From Dacryopinax spathularia (lineage: Eukaryota > Basidiomycota > Dacrymycetes > Dacrymycetales > Dacrymycetaceae), in the NCBI GenBank assembly GCA_037974965.1, contig JBBPFI010000016.1:62001-126000 (forward strand): a stretch of 64,000 nucleotides of DNA, written 5' to 3'. Shown here piece after piece: positions 35,460 through 48,206 of this stretch (position 1 is the first letter of the stretch; each line of letters starts with the position of its first letter). The notes under the pieces were generated by a model, which was not told where the DNA came from, ran no database searches, and saw only the letters and a list, made by a program, of their open reading frames with translations. Made by a program: the position numbers and the translations under genes.

Positions 35460-38400
35460 TCAAACAGGAGAAGCGGTCTCCTTACCCAGATATTGTGCCA
35501 CCAACTTCCGTCCGCTCAGACCCGTCGCAATGAGCGTCTGCGGATCACCAGGCATGACGTCAATCGCATTGTCGTTCCATTTCACGCTGTCTGTCTCGCC
35601 CGGTACGTCGAGCCATAGGCCCTTGACAGGGTGCCGCACTTGCACCGTGACTTCGTCGCCCTTGACGGAAACGTTCAGCCCAGGGTCGGGGAAATCGATG
35701 AACTTCAACGGTTGAGGCCAGTCCGCATAGCGGGAGAGTACTTCCTTCGTCTTCACGTCAACCAAGCGCGCCGCGACGATGACAGAGTAGCTCAGGGTCG
35801 GCTTCGGGTCACCGCCGGGGTAGGTATCCGGTTCACCCCGCGGCCGATGCGGGACTTCCTTCTTGAGCAAATCGGTCGACTGATTCGGCAGAAGCGTGTG
35901 CTCATGGTATTCCGAGGCACGCCAGTCCGTTTCCAAATCCCAGTAGGTGACCTCGAGCACCACTTCACGCGGCTCAAGCGTGGAGTTGCAACCCCAGATC
36001 TCGACCGAGGCTGAAAGGGACTGGAATGCGCCGAACTCGTAGAATTGGCGGGGACGGTCGTTCTCCTTGTTTTTCTTGACTGTGCGCTTGATGCCAACGG
36101 TGATAGGCAGCATCTCACGTGCTGTAGCAAAGAATGCTGGCTTAGGTCGCATCTGTCACACAATGTCAGCGCTCTGTCAGCATCAAGCCGGCGAACAACG
36201 TACGAAGTAATCGCAAGTAGCCCAGGAAGTGACAGGCCAGGAATCGTTGATCTGCCATACCAAGGCGCCAGCATTCTGTCACGCAACGTTAGCCTTGCAC
36301 CACAAAGGACGAATACATGCTGACATATTGTCGCCCGGGCCCCTTCCAATCTCGCCGCCACATCCTGTAAGCGGCGCCAATACCTTCACTTTGCATAATA
36401 CGAGTCAAGAAGATATACCTGCAACAACTCAGCATACAATAGAGATTCGTAAGGTGGCTCGACTCACGGCTGGAACTCCCCCGTAATCCTAAAGTTCTCA
36501 TTCATATAAATCGCCAGCCTGCGCTCATGACTGCCAGCCTTATTATGCTGCTGCATCATCTTGCTCTGCGGGTACCGGTGGCCCTTCTCGTCATCGAAGA
36601 ACCACTCAATGGTTTCGGGGTGCGCCATAGCCGGGAGCCCAAACTCGGAGACGAACCGGCCGCCGTTTATGTCCCAGTTCTGGTAGAAGTCGGCGCGGCC
36701 GGCCCACATCTCCCATTGATGCTGTAATGTGCGTCAGCCTTGAGTGCGTCAGCAGGAGGATAGACAGGCATACGATGTCGCCGATGGTGGGGTCGGCGGT
36801 GTCCCAGTAGTCGACTCCGCCCCAGGGTGAACCGCGGTGGTATGGGATCTCAGGCTCCGTCAAGCTCGTGACGACCTGCGGCAAGATCTGCTCATAGATG
36901 ACCACAGCAGGCAACTCGCTGATTCCCCACTGCTTCACTTGCTGGTCTATACGTGACGGAGCAATTAGGCATGTTCAGTTCAGACCAGAATGAAAACTTA
37001 CAGTCTTCGTTGTTCCCACAGAGTAAAGCAAGACTGGCATGGTGACGAATACGCCTGACCGCCAGTTCTGCCTCAGGCCGGACTTGAGCCAGGAACTCCT
37101 CATGGGCTGGATACTGTCCGCACGCGAACATAAAGTCCTGCCAAACGAGAAGGCCGAGTTCTGCAGCACAGTCAGATCAGATCTTGACTTGGGTCTTAGA
37201 GCGACGACGCACCGTCGCAAGCATCATAGAACTCGTCACTCTCATAGATCCCGCCTCCCCAAATCCGGACCATGTTCTGGTTCCCGCGCACCATCAGCTC
37301 AAGCCAGGCCTTATACCGCCCAGGCGTAGCAAGCGTGAGCATATTGTCGATAGGCACCCAGCACGAGCCGCCGATGAACATGCGGACGCCGTTGACTTCG
37401 AATAGGAAGGTCGTGCCTGGCTGGTCGACGAGCGGTTCTTGGATCAGAGCGACGCGGCGGAATCCAACACGCTGGGAGCGTTTGTCGAGCAGCTTGCCGG
37501 CCTGCCTACATGTCAGGAGCGGTCGATAGGAGCGAATCGTCCAGACGCACCTCGTCACTCAGAGTGACCTCCACCGTATACAAGGGTTGTTTGCCGTATC
37601 CAACCGGCCACCAGAGGTCGACCTTGCCAGCCAAATCCCACTTCAGGACATCCCTCAGCGTACCGGCGCCAGTCGCTTTCACACTCTCGCTCTTGATCTC
37701 CTTCCCAGCAGCATCACGCAGACTGACGTCAATCTTGACATGCCCTTCCAGCTTCCCGGCCAACTCCAGATTCAGGCCAAGACTAGGCTCATTCTGCTCG
37801 CTGACATACGCCTGGGTCTGCACAGCAGCCAAACGTGTCGTGTACCGCTCGAGACGCACGGGAAGCCAAGGGCCGACGCTCATTAGCTCCGGGCCCCAGT
37901 CCCAGCGCCAGTGGTATTGGGCTTTGCGGACGTAGACACGAGACTCGTGGCCGACGTTGCAGGATCCGGCGGTGCGCTTGCCGTGTTTTGCCTCGAGCTC
38001 GAGGGCGATCTTGCGCGCGGATTTGAAGTGGAAGAGGAGTTGGTTAGTGGACTTCAGTTGGCTGACATTCACTGGGACCTGAGAGGGAGATCAGATCGCA
38101 TAGTAATTGGTAGAAAAGATGAACACACCCTCCAAGGACGGAACATGTTATCAGCCTTGAGGATCTCCTGTCCATTGAGGTAGACATCGCAGTACGTGTC
38201 TAAACCCTCAAAGGCGAGCTCCGCACTCTCACCCTCCTTTAGATCACCTCCTTCCAGCTCAAACTCACAAGAGTACACCCACTCCCTATCGCCAATCCAC
38301 TGCACTTGATGCTCGTTCCACTTCTTGTACGGGTGCGGAATGGCTTCTGCGAGGGTGAGCTCCGCGTACACGTCGGATGGCATCTGCAGGCATTGGTGCC

Positions 38401-38548
38401 ATGTATCCGAGGAGAGCGAGGCTACTGTCGCGGGCGCGACGGACGTCAGGGAGGAGAGGAGGGAGCCGGCTGAGCTGAAGGCGCCGGAGAGCGACTTGTA
38501 CGCCCATTTGGCTTTGTTGAGGTCAAGGGTCGTGCTTTGGTATGCCAT
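35460..38548 (-). CDS. Beta-mannosidase, GH2, cytosolic type
   Basis: Exo-enzyme that releases beta-linked mannose, for example from manno-oligosaccharides or the N-glycan core. It starts MAYQSTTLDLNKAKWAYKSL with no signal peptide, so it is likely intracellular. The N-terminal GH2 sugar-binding domain contains WVYSCEFELEGGDL and DVYLNGQEIL. The TIM barrel has RIWGGGIYESDEFYDACD. The acid/base Glu lies in CGNNED at an intron border, and the nucleophile Glu is in GGRFVSEFGLPA. The later barrel strand is GALVWQINDSWPVTSWA, followed by a C-terminal beta domain ending KETASPV. At least nine introns were joined. A TATATA site lies 80-90 bases upstream. Catalytic residues are all present. Confidence 0.96.
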
Positions 38549-38961
38549 CCTTGCTGGTTATGGCGCAGTCAGTCTACCGACTGGATACCGACTGTTGTAG
38601 GGGCTATTTGATCGACACCCTGGAGTGGTATATATGCGCGATGGATAGACTGTGCCCAGCCGGCAAGCAGCCCGAGCAGCCAACACGCATGACGAACAGT
38701 GGGTTGTTTGGCCGAGTTTGGAAAGAGTGTGGGGAGGAGAGGTAAGGGACCCGGTCAACTCGGTCCGTGTTCCGACTGGCTGAGGACACGAACACGTCGC
38801 GGTCGTGTTGTCCGGACTAATACTTCGGATAATTACGCTCGCAAGGCTATCACGAAAGGCTTTGGCTTGGCTGGGCCAAGCAAGCTACAAGAGGAGACAG
38901 CCAACGGCCGATCAATAACCCGATGGTCCCAATAATACAGTGAAGAGTTGTGTACAACAGT
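38549..38961. other. Intergenic region, beta-mannosidase promoter to CWC15 3' end
   Basis: A 413-base spacer. It carries the beta-mannosidase TATA element, listed separately. No gene or RNA feature was found. Confidence 0.5.
38628..38637 (-). promoter_or_regulatory. TATA box of beta-mannosidase
   Basis: The minus strand reads GCATATATAC, 80-89 bases upstream of the ATG. The call is by motif and distance. Confidence 0.5.
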
Positions 38962-39917
38962 CTATTTGATAAACTTGTGCATGAACTTCCGATGGAATTC
39001 TGTCCGCAGTAGATCATTCACGAAGCCGTTGTTCTTGTCACCCTGCCCATTCAGGGCTTGATTCTTGAAGATCAGGTCTACAAGACGAAGAGTCAGTCAT
39101 GACTCAAGGCAACTGCAACAAGATGGACGCACCATCATCCCACCGCTTCTTCACAACGAATCCACCCGGTTTTGGTGTACCGCCTACTGGTGACTGTCCC
39201 AGGGCAGCAGCAAGGTTGAGCAGCGGGTTTCCAGTGGCAATCTCCTCCTGTCGTTGCCGTTCTGCATTGACGGAGTTTTCGCGCTCTAACCGTGCTTTCT
39301 CCTCCGCCCTCTCGCGCTTGATCTTCTCGAGTTCACGCAGTAGTTCAGCTGTTTCATCTTCATCGTCGTCGTCATCGTCGTCATCGTCGTCATCACTACA
39401 AAATCAGTCAGAATAGACCACTGGAAAGAGACAAGTTGTACGGACTCGTCATCATCATCGTCGACGGCAACTCCCTTCCCCTTATCCTTCTTCTCCTCCT
39501 CGTCATCATCATCCCTATCCATCTCCAGCGCCTCCTGCAAGATCTTTCTCCTCTTATTCGCCTCCTCTCCCTCCTCATCACCCCCATTGACCTCCTTAAC
39601 GCCTTCAATAGCCCTCGGAGCCGGTGCGTCCTCAACCGGTAACCCCTCAGCCTTCCTCTTTTTCCTCCTTGCCTCCTCCTCCGCCGCCAATAGCTCAGCG
39701 CGCAGGTCTCGCTTCTTCACGTCGGACGTTGCGTCCTGCCCTGGCTGACGGAACTTGAGCTTTGTGTGCGCGGCCATATCCTTCGCGCTGAACTGCCGCG
39801 AGTTGCCGGTTGCGGCTTTGCCCTGTGCGGGCGTCCATGTTGGTCTGTCTACATACTCTCTGTCAGAATCACCAATATCTGGAGCTCAGTAATCGTGAAC
39901 GCACGGGCTGTGGACAT
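38962..39917 (-). CDS. CWC15: Spliceosome component Cwc15 (Cwf15)
   Basis: Small disordered subunit of the Prp19-associated (NTC-related) spliceosome core. The first exon encodes only MSTA plus one base; splicing then gives [20 protein letters not shown], the conserved N-terminus. The middle is charged, with Lys/Glu blocks and a long poly-Asp run. The C-terminus is the family hallmark: [12 protein letters not shown], then LIFKNQA, and an end near [20 protein letters not shown]. Three introns were placed (39849-39904; one in the Asp run near 39397-39446; one before LIFKN). The Asp-run intron uses a GTCCGT donor, since phase 0 splicing at the nearby GTACAA would produce an immediate stop. Confidence 0.96.
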
Positions 39918-40214
39918 GTTGTATGCGAACGGGAGGAATGTAAGTGGTACGGTCGCAGGAGTGCTAGTGACTTGAGCACCAACACGAACTCCGAGGCGGT
40001 GGTTGTGGGCCAAGCAGTTTTGGTTCCGTTCATTCCATTTCCTATTTGGGGTTCTGGGCGGAGTTCACTATTTGGACTCGAACATCGTCTGTAGCCGGCT
40101 GTTTCAGTCGAGACACGATAAATCCCTCCATCAACCCATCGATTGGAATGTACATTAAACTACAACATCTGATCCCAGCCTCGTTCCACAGAAAATTGAA
40201 TTTGCCATGTCCTT

Positions 40215-43114
40215 TCAACCAGCAACCGCACAGTGATCGACGCTCATCTACAGTCACCTCCGTCAGCATATGATCCGAGCATCGAGTAGGGACATTACGT
40301 ACCACATTCGGATCCGGGTTGCCCCACCAGATCGGGAAGTCGACGCCTTGTCCCCCAGCGCCGAAGACGGCAAAATTGAGGATGAAGTAAATGATGGAGG
40401 TGCCTCCGTCCAGCGCGGCGGATGTCAGATCTAACATGCGGCCGTAAGCAAGAGTTCCAAAGACGACTGGAGAAACGAGAACGCACAGTTATACTTCTTA
40501 TACCACTTGGGATACCTCGTCCTCACCCACCACTGCGTGAACAACCCAATAACAAACGCTGTCCACCACATCCCATTGACAGAATACGGCAGCCATCCAA
40601 GATACGTGAAGATAACCGGCAGGTTCAGGTAGCTCCAGATCTTCTGATTGGGGAAGAAACGATGCATAATGTAGAATGGGATTGGAGCGATGAAGCCGTA
40701 GAGTAGGCCCATCGGGATCTGGAAGTAAAGCTTTCCGGGGTTGTAGAGTTCGGCGGAGAGGGCGCCCCAGGTGATGGCGGCTGAGTTGACTTCTTGGGCG
40801 ACCCAGCCAGACCAGAGACGTGTGCCGATTGCTACAATGCCACATGAGCCCGGCGGCGGGCAAACGGGGAATACATCGACTTACGATTCTGGAGGTCGGC
40901 TCTATGCGCATCCACGATGGACTTGTAGAGCACGTAGTTCAATACTGCGCCCAACATCGTGCCGCAGCACTGGGCCACGAACGTGGCCCGAGGCGGAACC
41001 TTTGCGTATTGACCAAGCTTGAGGTCTTGCAGGAGCGCGAGCGTCTGATATCCGGTGTTGTAGCCGTACAGTTTTGCGTACATGTTCTGAATAGGCTGTT
41101 GCGGGTGTATATATGCCTGGAGCCGGCATTCAGGAGCAGCGCCCCTCTGGAGGAGCGAATCACATACCGCTATGACCTGGATAAAGCCTCCTGTCGGCAG
41201 TTGGAAACCTGTGACCGCCGCCACGCAACCTGTAGAGCATAAGCTTTTCGGGATCCTCCAGCCGGCGATATTACTCACCCAGAATTACGGCCAGGATGAA
41301 GGCGATGATAGTGAATATTATGACCGACCACCAAGGCAATGTATTGATACCACCATACGCGGTGCCAATAGCCACGCCCAGGCTGACGAGGAAGATAGCG
41401 GCATACCACCACTGGGGCACTTCTTTGTAGACGCGCATTTTCTCATAATGAATGCTGGAAGTCGTCAGAAACAAGGCTGGGTGACAGTGCAGACAAGTAC
41501 ACTCACTCTTCAATTCCGTCAGCCCCCTTCAAGAATCGCAGACTGCCGAATGCGGTTTTCAGATCTTTCCAATGCCACAGTAGCACATGGGAGAAGGCGG
41601 CGCCCGTTGACGCATAGCTGACTAGAAGAGAAACAGCATATGTCGTGGTCATATACCTAAGGTGCCGTTAGGCAGGCACGGAGTGGTAAGCCGCGAGTTA
41701 CGTACGGTGGTCCGACCTCCGCAAACTTGACCGGATCCAGCTGGTTGTTGTCGTTAAGGATTGCGGTCTGGTCGTAGCTCGATCCATTGCCGAAGAAGAG
41801 GTCAGTAGACATGAACGGCAGACCCCTTGACCTGCCCTCAAAGACGTCGTTGTAGTAGCATGCCACTAAGAAGTCCGCGTCAAGGACCGGATAACGCGGG
41901 GCTGTGGATGGACTTACTCATAAGAATATAGCAGAGAGCCATGCCAATCCACGCCGAGACCTGGGTCTGCAGTGGCCAGTAAAGCGGGTAGGCTTGCGAT
42001 ATCAGAACCCAGTCGAAGCCGAAGGAGAACAGTCCAAGCCCTTCATTTGATGATCCCGCACCAAAGAGGTTGCGCACGAACGTGTGTCTCCCATTGTCGA
42101 CGAGGCAGATCACCGAGAATGCGGTAATGAGAGGGAACATCCATGTAGGGATGATCTCGTAGCAGAAGATTGCTGTGAAAACTGCAGCAGAGGTTAGCTA
42201 GTCCACGACAGTTTGTAACGAAATGCCATACCGATCCAGAAATACCTCATCTTCTTCTTGTTCAGAAGGCCGCCGAAATGCATGGACTGAAGGAGAGCAA
42301 TTTCGGGCAGAGCACCGGGGTAAAGCGCATAGGTGGGCCAAACAAGAAGACGGCGAAGCACTCCAGCAAAGCCATATCCGATGAGCTGTGAGGCCCAGCT
42401 CTGGAAGATGGCGGCGGCGGGATTCAGGGTAACACCATAGAACAGATCCATAGTCCCGACAATGCCGATGGAAGTCGCAGTCGATGATGCTGTGCTGGAC
42501 ATGATCGTGATGGCGGTATGCTCCTTGATGTTGAAGGGACCAGGGTTGAGGTATCGCCAGTAGCCAGTGCTTGGCATGATATAATGCATCTGAAATTGAA
42601 TTAGTCCATTTCCGACGAGCAGTCGCTCTCGCTCTTACCGCATTTCCAAGGACGTATGCAATGATAAGCTGGAACAGGGGAGAGACGCTGGCGTTTTGCG
42701 GTTTCCAGTAGTATATCTCTGATAATACCGCTCCGAACACGGACAGGCCACACCCAAGCACCCAGAAGCGGAAGGTCAAGACGGGTTGCTCGGGGTCGTC
42801 TTCTGCGGAAATGATCTGCACGACTAGTCAGCTCCGTTCCTGCAAATATAGACAGAGCAACGTACGAGAGCAGCGATATCTTCTGCATTCTTGACCACTT
42901 CGGCCGTCTCCTCGGGAGGTACTTCTCCGGTCCCTTCGCTGGTGGACTCGATGTCTTCAACTTCCTTGGTAGTGACCTTCGCCAACGAGAAGGCCCGTTT
43001 CGGGGCATTGCGCCGTTGAGAAAGCTGCGATGGGACCTTCTCGAGAGGACTCGGAAGTTCGTCCTCCACGAGAGATTTCTCCAGAGCAGTATCCGGTAAG
43101 TGCGGAGTACTCAT
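40215..43114 (-). CDS. Oligopeptide transporter, OPT family
   Basis: Proton-coupled plasma-membrane importer of small peptides or related compounds. A cytosolic N-terminal region of about 90 residues, rich in Glu/Ser/Pro, precedes the first span (FRFWVLGCGLSVFGAVLSEI). The OPT signature NPGPFNIKEHT is present, as is the KIPPR-like block YAKVPPRATF. Many hydrophobic spans follow, such as WWSVIIFTIIAFILAVILG and WWTAFVIGLFTQWWV. The end FPIWWGNPDPNV MSVDHCAVAG is typical of the family; the last exon is short and follows a GTACGT intron. About twelve introns were joined. The substrate cannot be told. A TATA-like CTATAATATC lies 60-70 bases upstream. Confidence 0.95.
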
Positions 43115-44352
43115 CTTCCTAGAAGCCGGGGGCAGAGGAGTAGCAAGCGCAATCAGTGACTCGCACCCAGAGCGATATTATAGCACAACAGGAGCGACGG
43201 TAAACCTCAACAGCATGCGCCAAGGGGTTTTCATAATGACGTTGTCGTCAATGAGCCCGAACCGCATGGAGGAAAGGCAGATAACGAGGAGACTCCGTTC
43301 GGTCGTGCCACCCGGATAAGGCTCCATGGAAAAGCTGGCAAGGCTCCGCATAGCTGCATAACCTAGAACGGCAAGCGCCAGCGTGTCAAAGTGGGTCAAG
43401 TAGCACCACAGTTATCACAGCAATCGCAGTCAGCACAAGTCTCTGTACGACTTTGATAGGTAGCTGACCCCGCCACTCCGATTCGATCACCGGGGAACCA
43501 GCATCCAAAGAAGACCGGACACAACGAGTCGGAGATCAAGACAGCTGCGGAGTTTGTGCCATGTGCTTGCATGCTTCCAGTATGTCCATACCATCGCGCA
43601 TCCCGCCTCACGACGGTTATCCCTTATCATCAGATCATGCACGATCACGATCCTTCATGCCTTGTCCCGACCGAACGACAATATCTTGATCATAAGCAAG
43701 CAGCCGAATATAAGGCAGTCGGAATTGGAGCGTACCAGAAGAAGCACAGAAGCAGGGATGCGAGAGATATAAACTGCATCCACATGCGCAGCAGCCCTTA
43801 TCAATGATAACACGGACATTGGCTAAAAGTGAGCCCGAGTGATAGGTGGCCGCCCGATCGTTCACGAGTGCTTCGTCGTATTGACGGTAAGGGGAAGTCG
43901 CCATCGAGGGGTAGAAATCAACCTTCCGGCGGCGCTGCCATGTCTGTAGCTCAGGCGACGGTACGGCCTATTAGCGTTCTATGTACTAAGGGTCGCCAGT
44001 TCTCAGGGAGGAGGAGCGTGCTGTGCTGTAACCGGTCGACTGAATTAGGTGGTAGTGCCTCGTTCCAGGGATTCACAATGTGCGGCAAGGATTCCTACCG
44101 ACATTGAAACAGAAGCAGGAGGAGGTGAAGGAGCCGCTTAAGTGATACGATAGGTCGGCCAGATCAACATCGTCACGGTTCGAGGACAACGGGCGGACAG
44201 CAAGTGACCCCTGCCAAACACACCCCTCCTCGGAGCCGATCATAATCCGAAATCGCCACTTTCACGTTCGCGATGTCATTTTCGCTCGCCAATTTCTGCG
44301 AGTCGCCTCGTCGTCGTTCAACGCTTCGCCATCGACCAAAACTATCCCAAAA
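43115..44352. other. Intergenic region between OPT gene and TOM6-like gene
   Basis: A 1.2-kb divergent promoter region. On the minus strand CTATAATATC (43174-43183) is a probable TATA element of the OPT gene. The rest contains only short frames without start context or similarity. Confidence 0.5.
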
Positions 44353-44568
44353 ATGCCACCTCGTCGAGCAGCCGGTCGTGCACCCGCACAAGTATCACAT
44401 CTTCCCGCTGTACCAGCAGACGAAAACGCCTGGCAACGATTCCTGCGCACCGAGATCTACGCACCGGAGAAGAGGGCCGGCAACTGGAGCTATGTTACCG
44501 GCGTCGGACTGTTTCTGGGCAGCATCGTCGCCGTCAGATTGTGGGGACATGCTCTGATTCCAGCTTGA
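44353..44568 (+). CDS. Small tail-anchored protein, possible TOM6-like subunit
   Basis: A single-exon 71-residue protein. It starts MPPRRAAGRAP, then has a polar stretch (NAWQRFLRTEIYAPEKRAG). It ends in one membrane span (YVTGVGLFLGSIVAVRLWG) and the short tail HALIPA. Size, the MPP start, and a C-terminal span ending in a short Pro-containing tail resemble Tom6, the small subunit that stabilises the mitochondrial import pore. The match is by shape and a weak memory of the family. Another tail-anchored organelle protein is possible. The ATG context (CCAAAAATG) is good. Confidence 0.55.
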   Translation: MPPRRAAGRAPAQVSHLPAVPADENAWQRFLRTEIYAPEKRAGNWSYVTGVGLFLGSIVAVRLWGHALIPA

Positions 44569-45145
44569 GCGTCTACAGCTGGAGTACTGAGCCTAGAGGG
44601 CTACTGTATCGGTGAGTGGTACACTTACTGTTCCCATGCAAGAGCCTTCTGACTCGTCCCCCCAGCGGCCTCGGGATTTGATGGTCCGCGAGAGGCAGGG
44701 GCTGCTGGAGATATTCCAAGCACGAGTTCCCAGCTATGATGTATCTCACATCCCACTATATAGCATGTATTGAGGTTGCCTTCGTCACCGGGGGTTAATG
44801 CACTGTTCACTTGTCCTCTCATATCGTCGTCCGGTCGTGTCGGTAAGAGTCTCAGCTGACCACGGGAGGAACGTCGAAGCAACCGTCTCCACATACCTCA
44901 ATCTTGCTTGAGCGCTCCGATGGCCCAGATCACGAAACACTGGCATCTAGGGAGTATCAGAAGTGCATTCGCTTTCGCTAGCTTGCCGATTAAAAGCTGT
45001 TGTAATGATGCATTTGTCATGTTGACGCGCATATGCAATCGAGGAGAGTGAGCGTAAGGCCCCGGCTTCGCCCGTGTGGGTGGCTGTCGATGGTGACGTG
45101 ACGTTGTCGCCGACGCGCACAACACCTCCTTAGACAACGACGACC
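44569..45145. other. Intergenic region before the ceramidase gene
   Basis: A 577-base spacer between co-oriented genes. I see no further gene, RNA or repeat. The last 60 bases contain GTGACGTGACG (45093 on), a CRE-like TGACGT site of unknown meaning. Confidence 0.45.
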
Positions 45146-46206
45146 ATGTCCGATCGCCTTTTAGACCACTGGCGGAGCGGCACGATGAAATTGCCTGTGC
45201 GAAAGCCGGTTGTACCTGTCCATCGCGCGGGGCAGAAGACGTTCGGATTTTGGGGACCGCATACGAGCTCGATAGACTGGTGTGAGGTGCGCATAGTCGG
45301 TCATCGTCTCAATGTTCTGCCAGCTTACACAACGTCCATAGGACAACTACGTTCATGTACCATACATCGCGGAGACGTGGAATACCCTCTCGAATATCCC
45401 TTTTATCCTACTCGGGCTTCATGGCGCAATCTATACCGCTGGACTGCCTCATAGAACGCGGTTTGCCCTGCTACATATCGGCATCGCTCTCATCGGCGTC
45501 GGCAGCTTCATATTCCACGCGACGCTCAACTGGCATGCCCAGGTTTTCCTGGACGAACTTCCGATGATCTATGTCAGCACCCTGTGCTTATACGTGGTGC
45601 TCATGGCGGGTGAAGATGCGGCGTGGAAGAAATGGTCGGCACCCATTCTCGTGTTGGTGGACTTGGCGATCAGCGGGATCTAGTGCGCCTATCTCTCTAC
45701 TGCAGTTGTCGTATTTCTGATTGCTCTTACAGTTTTTGGTACCCGAACCCAGTGTTCCATCAAGTTGCATACGCATGTATTCAGTTCACGACCACAATCC
45801 GCAACTACCAGCTTTTGCAGCGCCTTCCACCAGATCTGCGCAAGAACAGCACAAACCTTCTTTGGTCCGGCACGTTCATCTTCCTGCTTGGTTTTGCCAT
45901 CTGGAACATCGACAACCAATTTTGTGATGCGTTGACACGCTACAGAGGGCGCTACGGTGACGTCGTTGGCGCCTTGACCCAAGGACACGCGTGGTGGCAT
46001 GTGCTGACTGGCGCGGGAGCCGACCGCATTGTCGTCGGCATCAGTTGTGAGTTCCAAGCTCTTGGGCTCAACTATGTGTTTGAACCTTGCTTGTAGACGT
46101 GGCGTTGTCGATCGAGAGTCCAGGCAAGTATGAGATTGCCACGTCCATGGGCTTCTTGCCTTATGTTCGGGCGAAGTCTACGCTCGCCAAGCCAAAGGTC
46201 CAGTGA
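45146..46206 (+). CDS. Alkaline ceramidase (YPC1/YDC1 family)
   Basis: Membrane hydrolase that splits ceramide or phytoceramide into sphingoid base and fatty acid, in ER or Golgi. The protein has seven predicted spans. The Ca2+ site motif is complete: FGFWGPHTSSIDWCE joined across an intron to DNYVHVPYIAETWNT (Asp, Trp, Glu, Asn and distal Glu present). The Zn ligands are in place: His in GSFIFHATL, Asp in LDELPM, and both His in HAWWHVLTG. Introns follow WCE, occur at ISGIY and at GIS; the protein ends KSTLAKPKVQ. All catalytic positions known from human ACER3 are conserved. Confidence 0.95.
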
Positions 46207-46541
46207 ACCAACAATGGGCGGAACTGGCCTCCCGGTTGAGAGGGTACCATAGTGATATGCCACTGACTTGTGTTTTCTACTGTAGCTACCAGTAGATAGA
46301 CCATGTTCGGCGGAAACTTCGCCGAAATTCTATTTGGAAAAGACGCGTATCACGCCACAACCTTATTCCTGGCCAATTGATGTCGGTACACGCTCGGCAA
46401 CGGTGATTGTTGGAACGAGAACCAGCTTCGATTAGGGTAGGTACGTATGCTATTGTATCTGATTAAGCGGAAGGTGCAACAGTACATACTATCACAGGAG
46501 GTTGAGCCATAGGAGCGCAGGGAGGAATGTACGAAGGCAAG
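46207..46541. other. Convergent intergenic region
   Basis: There are 335 bases between the ceramidase stop and the stop of the first WOPR gene. The genes converge, so it holds two 3' UTRs. Nothing else was seen. Confidence 0.5.
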
Positions 46542-48206
46542 CTACACATGAGTGGCCCAGTTGTGGCTGTCCGACTCCATCCACTGCATGTGATGAAATC
46601 CCAGTGATGGATCAGAATCGTGGCTACCAATAAGGAGGCCTTCGGCGAAAGAGTCGGATCCGTGCTCGAAAGCTTTAGGCGTGAGCTGCGAATGCGTGCA
46701 GTTCCTTCCGTTTTCAAAGTCAAAGCCCCAATTACCAACCTCCAGGAGGGGATCAATCATCGAAGAGGTCATAGCTGCCTGGCCTTCCGCTGTGTTCGGG
46801 AATTCTGGAATTGTCGGCGAACTGTGCTGCGAGCCTTGATCTGGCGTGAGCGTCGAGTTGTAATAGCCCTCCAAGTCGAAGTACGTCGATGGTGAGATGG
46901 GCTGCTGACCCTCGGTGTAGCCCCAAGCCAGGGTATGAACGCCGCCGGCGGAGTGGGGAGGGGGAAAGACATGTCCTTGTGATACAGACGGACTGCCCAG
47001 CGACATCATGTCACTCGCCGTCGAAAATGGGGGTTGACCGGAAGACCGCATCTGATGAGAGGCGTTGTTGAACCCTGTCGCGTTCAAGGACGGAACGTGG
47101 AATGGCATGGGGGAGTACGTGAAATTGGCCGAGGTTGGGGAGCTAGTACCGGAATGTGCAGGTGCTGAGAAGCCGGTTGGAGCGCTGGCGCGCCGATTCG
47201 GTGACATCGAGAGCGTCGTGTCCAAAGGTGTCAGAACCGACCCAGTACGACGTGTGGGTGAAGCAGGATCCGAGTTCAGGCCACCATTGACAGGTATAGC
47301 GCCGTGGAAAGTCTGGTAGCGAGGAAGCGAATCGAGCCTAGGCGGCGCAACGACTCGTGCTTGTAGAGCGTGTGATGGGCAAGACGCATGTCGCGCGTGA
47401 ACTTCTTGCGCTGATATGTCCATAGGCGCGCCGCTGCCATTCGACCACGTACACGAGCGCATCCGGCCTTGTCTCATCGGGGCCAGTATAGGTGCGTTAG
47501 CAGGTGGAGACGATACTCCCTGTCCAACAAGCTGACTCGAATCGGGGACGCGCATGGCCGGTCCTCGGAAACGCGCATCTTCACTGACCGCGGGCAGCTT
47601 GCCGGTGAGCACGTCCTGTACAGTGAAGTACGAGACAACATGCCACTCCTTGCCCGGGAACTTCAGCGTTATGGTCTACAACCCCGTTGAGCAGAGAGTC
47701 GGATTTTGGGCAAGGCACCGTACCTTTTTGATGAGGACTTGGAGGGAGAACCCTGGAAGATGCCGTAAAGGCCCAACAAGAGCCCCGATTAGGTCTGAAG
47801 GATCGTTCCTTTTGGTGCGCTTGGGTGTCATCATGTCCTCGTTGCTCAGGCCTGCTGAGGTATTGTTGCTGCCATTGGCGTATTCTTCGAAGTACACCTT
47901 GTCTCGGCCGTGAGCATCGAGTTATGCTGCCCGAGCGGTACTCACAAAGAACTTGTCTGGCAGCTGTCGGCTGCGACTCCAGCCTCTCCCATCGGTCCAT
48001 CGCTCCATCTCAGCTGCGCTTTTCTCGAAGACAAAAAGAGAGCCACTCGTTGCGAGCTGTTTTCTCTGCTGGATAGAGATTCTTTGGGAGGCCTGTTGTA
48101 CGACGCCATCCTGCGCGGCCTGGCACAGAATGAGCGCGTCGACCTTGTCGCGTACGTAGGCCCCACGAATCGGCAGGTAAGGACTCGCTGAGAGTGAGGA
48201 ATCCAT
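46542..48206 (-). CDS. WOPR-domain transcription factor 1 (Gti1/Pac2 family)
   Basis: Fungal-specific DNA-binding regulator of the family that includes Wor1, Ryp1, Gti1 and Ros1. These control cell type, morphology and sporulation. The first WOPR half is IRGAYVRDKVDALILCQAAQ, RISIQQRKQLATSGSLFVFE, and ERWTDGRGWSRSRQLPDKFF. An insert with a basic stretch (TPKRTKRND) follows, then the second half WHVVSYFTVQDVLTGKLP. The remaining 330 residues are Ser/Pro/Gly-rich and disordered, probably for activation. Two introns are placed. A second WOPR gene lies 1.4 kb upstream on the same strand. A TATA-like CGTATATAAC is 150 bases upstream. Confidence 0.93.

Noticed and set aside
35460-43114. A mannan-use or nutrient cluster (beta-mannosidase, CWC15, OPT)
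   Set aside because: CWC15 is a housekeeping splicing gene and each gene has its own promoter region; co-location alone does not support a cluster.
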